64,000 bases of DNA from Burkholderia diffusa (lineage in GTDB: Bacteria; Pseudomonadota; Gammaproteobacteria; Burkholderiales; Burkholderiaceae): the NCBI RefSeq assembly GCF_902499115.1, contig NZ_CABVPN010000020.1:1-64000 (forward strand), written 5' to 3'. Of this stretch, positions 62,275 to 64,000 are shown piece by piece. The stretch's first letter is position 1. Each line of letters opens with the position of its first letter. The position numbers and the translations under genes are program-made. The notes beneath the pieces were generated by a model that searched no databases, was not told where the DNA came from, and saw only the letters and a program-made list of their open reading frames with translations.

Positions 62275-63177
62275 TCACCTGAATCCGAAGAAGTGAGCGG
62301 GATTGTCGACCAGCATCTGCATGCGGCGCGTCTCGTCCGGCACGATCCGTGCGATCAGATCGACCAGGTCGCCGTCGTCCGGCATCGGATGGCTCAGGTT
62401 GACGTGCGGCCAGTCGCTGCCCCACAGAACGCGCTCGGGCGCGTGTTCGGCAAAGCGGCGCGCGACAGGCAGCGTGTCCTCGAATGGCGCCCCGGCCTTC
62501 GACATCCGGTCTGCGCCCGACAGTTTGACCCATACGTTTCCCGTATCGAGCAACGCACACAACGCCCGCACTGACGGACTGTCCGCCCCTTCGTCGATGT
62601 CGAGACGCGCCATGTGATCGATGACCACCGGCATGTCGAGCGAACGGATGAACGGCGAAAACTCGATGATGTCCTGCCCGGCCACGTGAATCGCCAGATG
62701 CCAGCCGAGCGGCCTGATGCGCGCGGCAACCGTCCCGACTGCATTCAAATCCGGACGGCCGCCGAGATGCGCAAGGAAGTTGAACCGTGCACCGCACACC
62801 CCATTCGCGTCGTACTCCGCGAGGAGCTCATCGGAATCGCCCGGCCGAACGAGTGCGACACCCTTGTAACGCCCGGCTCCGTCACGCAACGCGTCGAGCA
62901 TCGGCCGATGATCGAACCCATGGCCCTGGCTCTGTACGATCACGGCGCGCGAGAAGCCGATGCGCTCGTGCAGTCGTCGCAACGCAGTTTCGGGTGCCGC
63001 AGACGGATCGAAACTGCGGTCGTCGGGCAGCGGATAGCGGTCGAACGGCCCGAACACGTGACAATGCGCGTCGCAGCTGTTTGCCGGCGGGCGCAAGACC
63101 GGGCGACGCGGCTCCGCCAGCGGCGGCGGAGAAAACTTGAGTGAATGCCCCGAGGAATTCGGAGAAGGCATGGTCAT
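62275..63177 (-). CDS. Amidohydrolase-2 family metal hydrolase (PDC/lactone hydrolase-like)
   Basis: A 300-residue TIM-barrel metal hydrolase. The N-terminal metal motif is SCDAHCHVFGPFDRYPL, then RAVIVQSQGHGFDHRPML, the DHMARLD motif and VLWGSDWPHVN near the C-terminus. The layout is that of 2-pyrone-4,6-dicarboxylate lactonase-like enzymes. The start MTMPSPNSSGH at 63177 has AAGGA upstream; MPSPN at 63171 is possible. Paired with the ACS-type transporter. Confidence 0.85.
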   Translation of the reverse strand: MTMPSPNSSGHSLKFSPPPLAEPRRPVLRPPANSCDAHCHVFGPFDRYPLPDDRSFDPSAAPETALRRLHERIGFSRAVIVQSQGHGFDHRPMLDALRDGAGRYKGVALVRPGDSDELLAEYDANGVCGARFNFLAHLGGRPDLNAVGTVAARIRPLGWHLAIHVAGQDIIEFSPFIRSLDMPVVIDHMARLDIDEGADSPSVRALCALLDTGNVWVKLSGADRMSKAGAPFEDTLPVARRFAEHAPERVLWGSDWPHVNLSHPMPDDGDLVDLIARIVPDETRRMQMLVDNPAHFFGFR

Positions 63178-63421
63178 GTCGACAGATTCCTTGAAGGTAG
63201 GCGAACGGTATGGGTACCGCACCGGAGAACGCATCGTTGGGCGCGCGCGTGTGGTGCGAATCCGGCATTCATACGCACGTAGTCGGGCGCGAGATTGCGC
63301 GTGTCCGATCGAGGCGATCGAGCTGTGCGATCAAGTCTTGACTGGCAGTTCGAAATCCTGTTTTCAAGGCCGAACTGGTTGCAGATCGGGCACGCCGATC
63401 CGACACAAACCCCATCTGCAT
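63178..63421. promoter_or_regulatory. Intergenic region upstream of the amidohydrolase-MFS pair
   Basis: About 240 bp with no gene seen; both flanking genes are on the minus strand. Presumably holds the promoter of the amidohydrolase-MFS unit. Confidence 0.4.
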
Positions 63422-64000
63422 TTACGGGTCGGCTGACAGGCCGGCATCACGCAGGTACGGCGCATAGACATTGAATACCGTCAGGGAGTGGCCGGCTGCG
63501 CCCCGGCGCGTCGCGTCGAGAAGTGCGTGCTCCAAGGGCGCGACGAGCGCGACAATGAACCATGCGATGCCTGCCGGTACTGCGCTTTGATGCGGGCCGT
63601 CGCGCGTCGGCTGAGCGCGTGATTCGAAAAATCCGCGAAGCTGAAGCACCTCGTTCGACGAGGCCAGTTGGCGTTGCAGCCCCCCGGCGACATCCAGCGC
63701 GTCGCCATGCGTCTCGACCGGAATGCCCATCACGACGAGCCGCGAAGTTTCCCATCCGGCATGCTGGGTCGCCGTGGTCTCGGCAAGCGCCGTGGCCACG
63801 ACGCGGCGTCGGCCCACCGTGCGCGACAGGATCCGGCGTGTCCAGGGCGTCGATTGCCTGCCCGACATCGAGCGATACGCGTCGCTTCGCAGCACGTCGA
63901 CGCTCGCCAGATCGTAAAGCGCCATCCAGCGGGGCCACCCGTGCACACATACCCATCGCGAAGCCGCGATGCATCCGGGCAGCGATCGGCGCTGGGGGAA
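63422..64000 (-). CDS. Hypothetical protein, N-terminus beyond right window edge
   Basis: The minus-strand frame is open from the right edge and ends at 63422; 192 codons are visible. It reads ...WMALYDLASVDVLRSDAYRS, then QSTPWTRRILSRTVGRRRVV, resembling EthD/DUF4286-like dimeric alpha-beta-barrel proteins. A GTG at 63946 is available, but the frame continues upstream with plausible coding sequence to the edge, so the start is probably outside. Function not recognised. Confidence 0.6.
   Translation of the reverse strand, partial: FPQRRSLPGCIAASRWVCVHGWPRWMALYDLASVDVLRSDAYRSMSGRQSTPWTRRILSRTVGRRRVVATALAETTATQHAGWETSRLVVMGIPVETHGDALDVAGGLQRQLASSNEVLQLRGFFESRAQPTRDGPHQSAVPAGIAWFIVALVAPLEHALLDATRRGAAGHSLTVFNVYAPYLRDAGLSADP

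Noticed and set aside
1..64000. Search for CRISPR arrays, tRNA or rRNA genes and prophage modules
   Set aside because: No regularly spaced repeats, no tRNA-like cloverleaf or rRNA stretches, and no phage structural genes were seen by eye.

Overview
The window is GC-rich (clearly lower GC on the far left) and reads as a Burkholderia-type betaproteobacterial replicon. Indicators are the PA-IIL-type lectin, the dipeptide-type ABC transporter, the paralogous amine oxidases and the dense metabolic operons. Assignment to the B. cepacia complex, probably a secondary replicon, is an inference from gene content. No tRNA, rRNA, CRISPR array or replication origin was seen.

Layout. 1-1.6 kb: 5' end of an Rhs-type polymorphic toxin gene (minus strand, cut by the left edge) beside a decayed IS3-family transposase. 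1.6-9.3 kb: a complete E. coli common pilus (ECP/Mat)-like locus, with ecpA-ecpB-ecpC-ecpE on the minus strand and the tip adhesin ecpD divergent on the plus strand. 9.3-12.5 kb: gene-poor DNA with small stress or envelope genes (a cysteine-containing secreted peptide, CsbD, DUF3096, a His-rich secreted protein). 12.5-20.4 kb: secreted sedolisin-like peptidase, secreted deacetylase-like protein, a large lipoprotein, a LuxR-type regulator and a LamG-domain remnant.

20.4-34.3 kb: one long minus-strand catabolic cluster. It holds a dipeptide-type ABC transporter (binding protein, two permeases, fused double ATPase), three FAD amine/amino-acid oxidoreductases, an aldehyde dehydrogenase, an M20 amidohydrolase, a bicupin and a short AraC regulator. 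It probably imports an amino-acid- or polyamine-derived compound, oxidises it to an aldehyde and acid, and hydrolyses an amide bond. 34.9-47.3 kb: chemoreceptor, HAD dehalogenase-like enzyme, GNAT, GhrA-like reductase, then putrescine aminotransferase-like, Lrp and GabD-like genes (putrescine/GABA route), a diguanylate cyclase and a PAP2-type phosphatase lipoprotein. 47.4-47.9 kb: an abrupt junction of two gene remnants (MFS and ATP-grasp acyl-CoA synthetase).

48.0-59.7 kb: the most notable system. It is a tightly coupled ten-gene minus-strand operon made of the eight conserved Nit1C genes (DsrE-like protein, nitrilase, radical SAM enzyme, GNAT, AIR-synthase-like protein, glycosyltransferase, small MSMEG_0570 protein, flavoprotein). 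It is extended by an LnmK-like double-hotdog protein and a complete cobalamin-dependent methylmalonyl-CoA-mutase-type enzyme. A divergent MocR/GntR regulator faces it across a 381-bp region carrying a direct repeat. Nit1C clusters have been linked to cyanide/nitrile nitrogen assimilation; the mutase/LnmK tail implies a further acyl-CoA branch. 59.7-64 kb: an IS481-type remnant with a perfect hairpin, a Ca-dependent lectin gene, an MFS transporter plus amidohydrolase pair, and a partial gene at the right edge.
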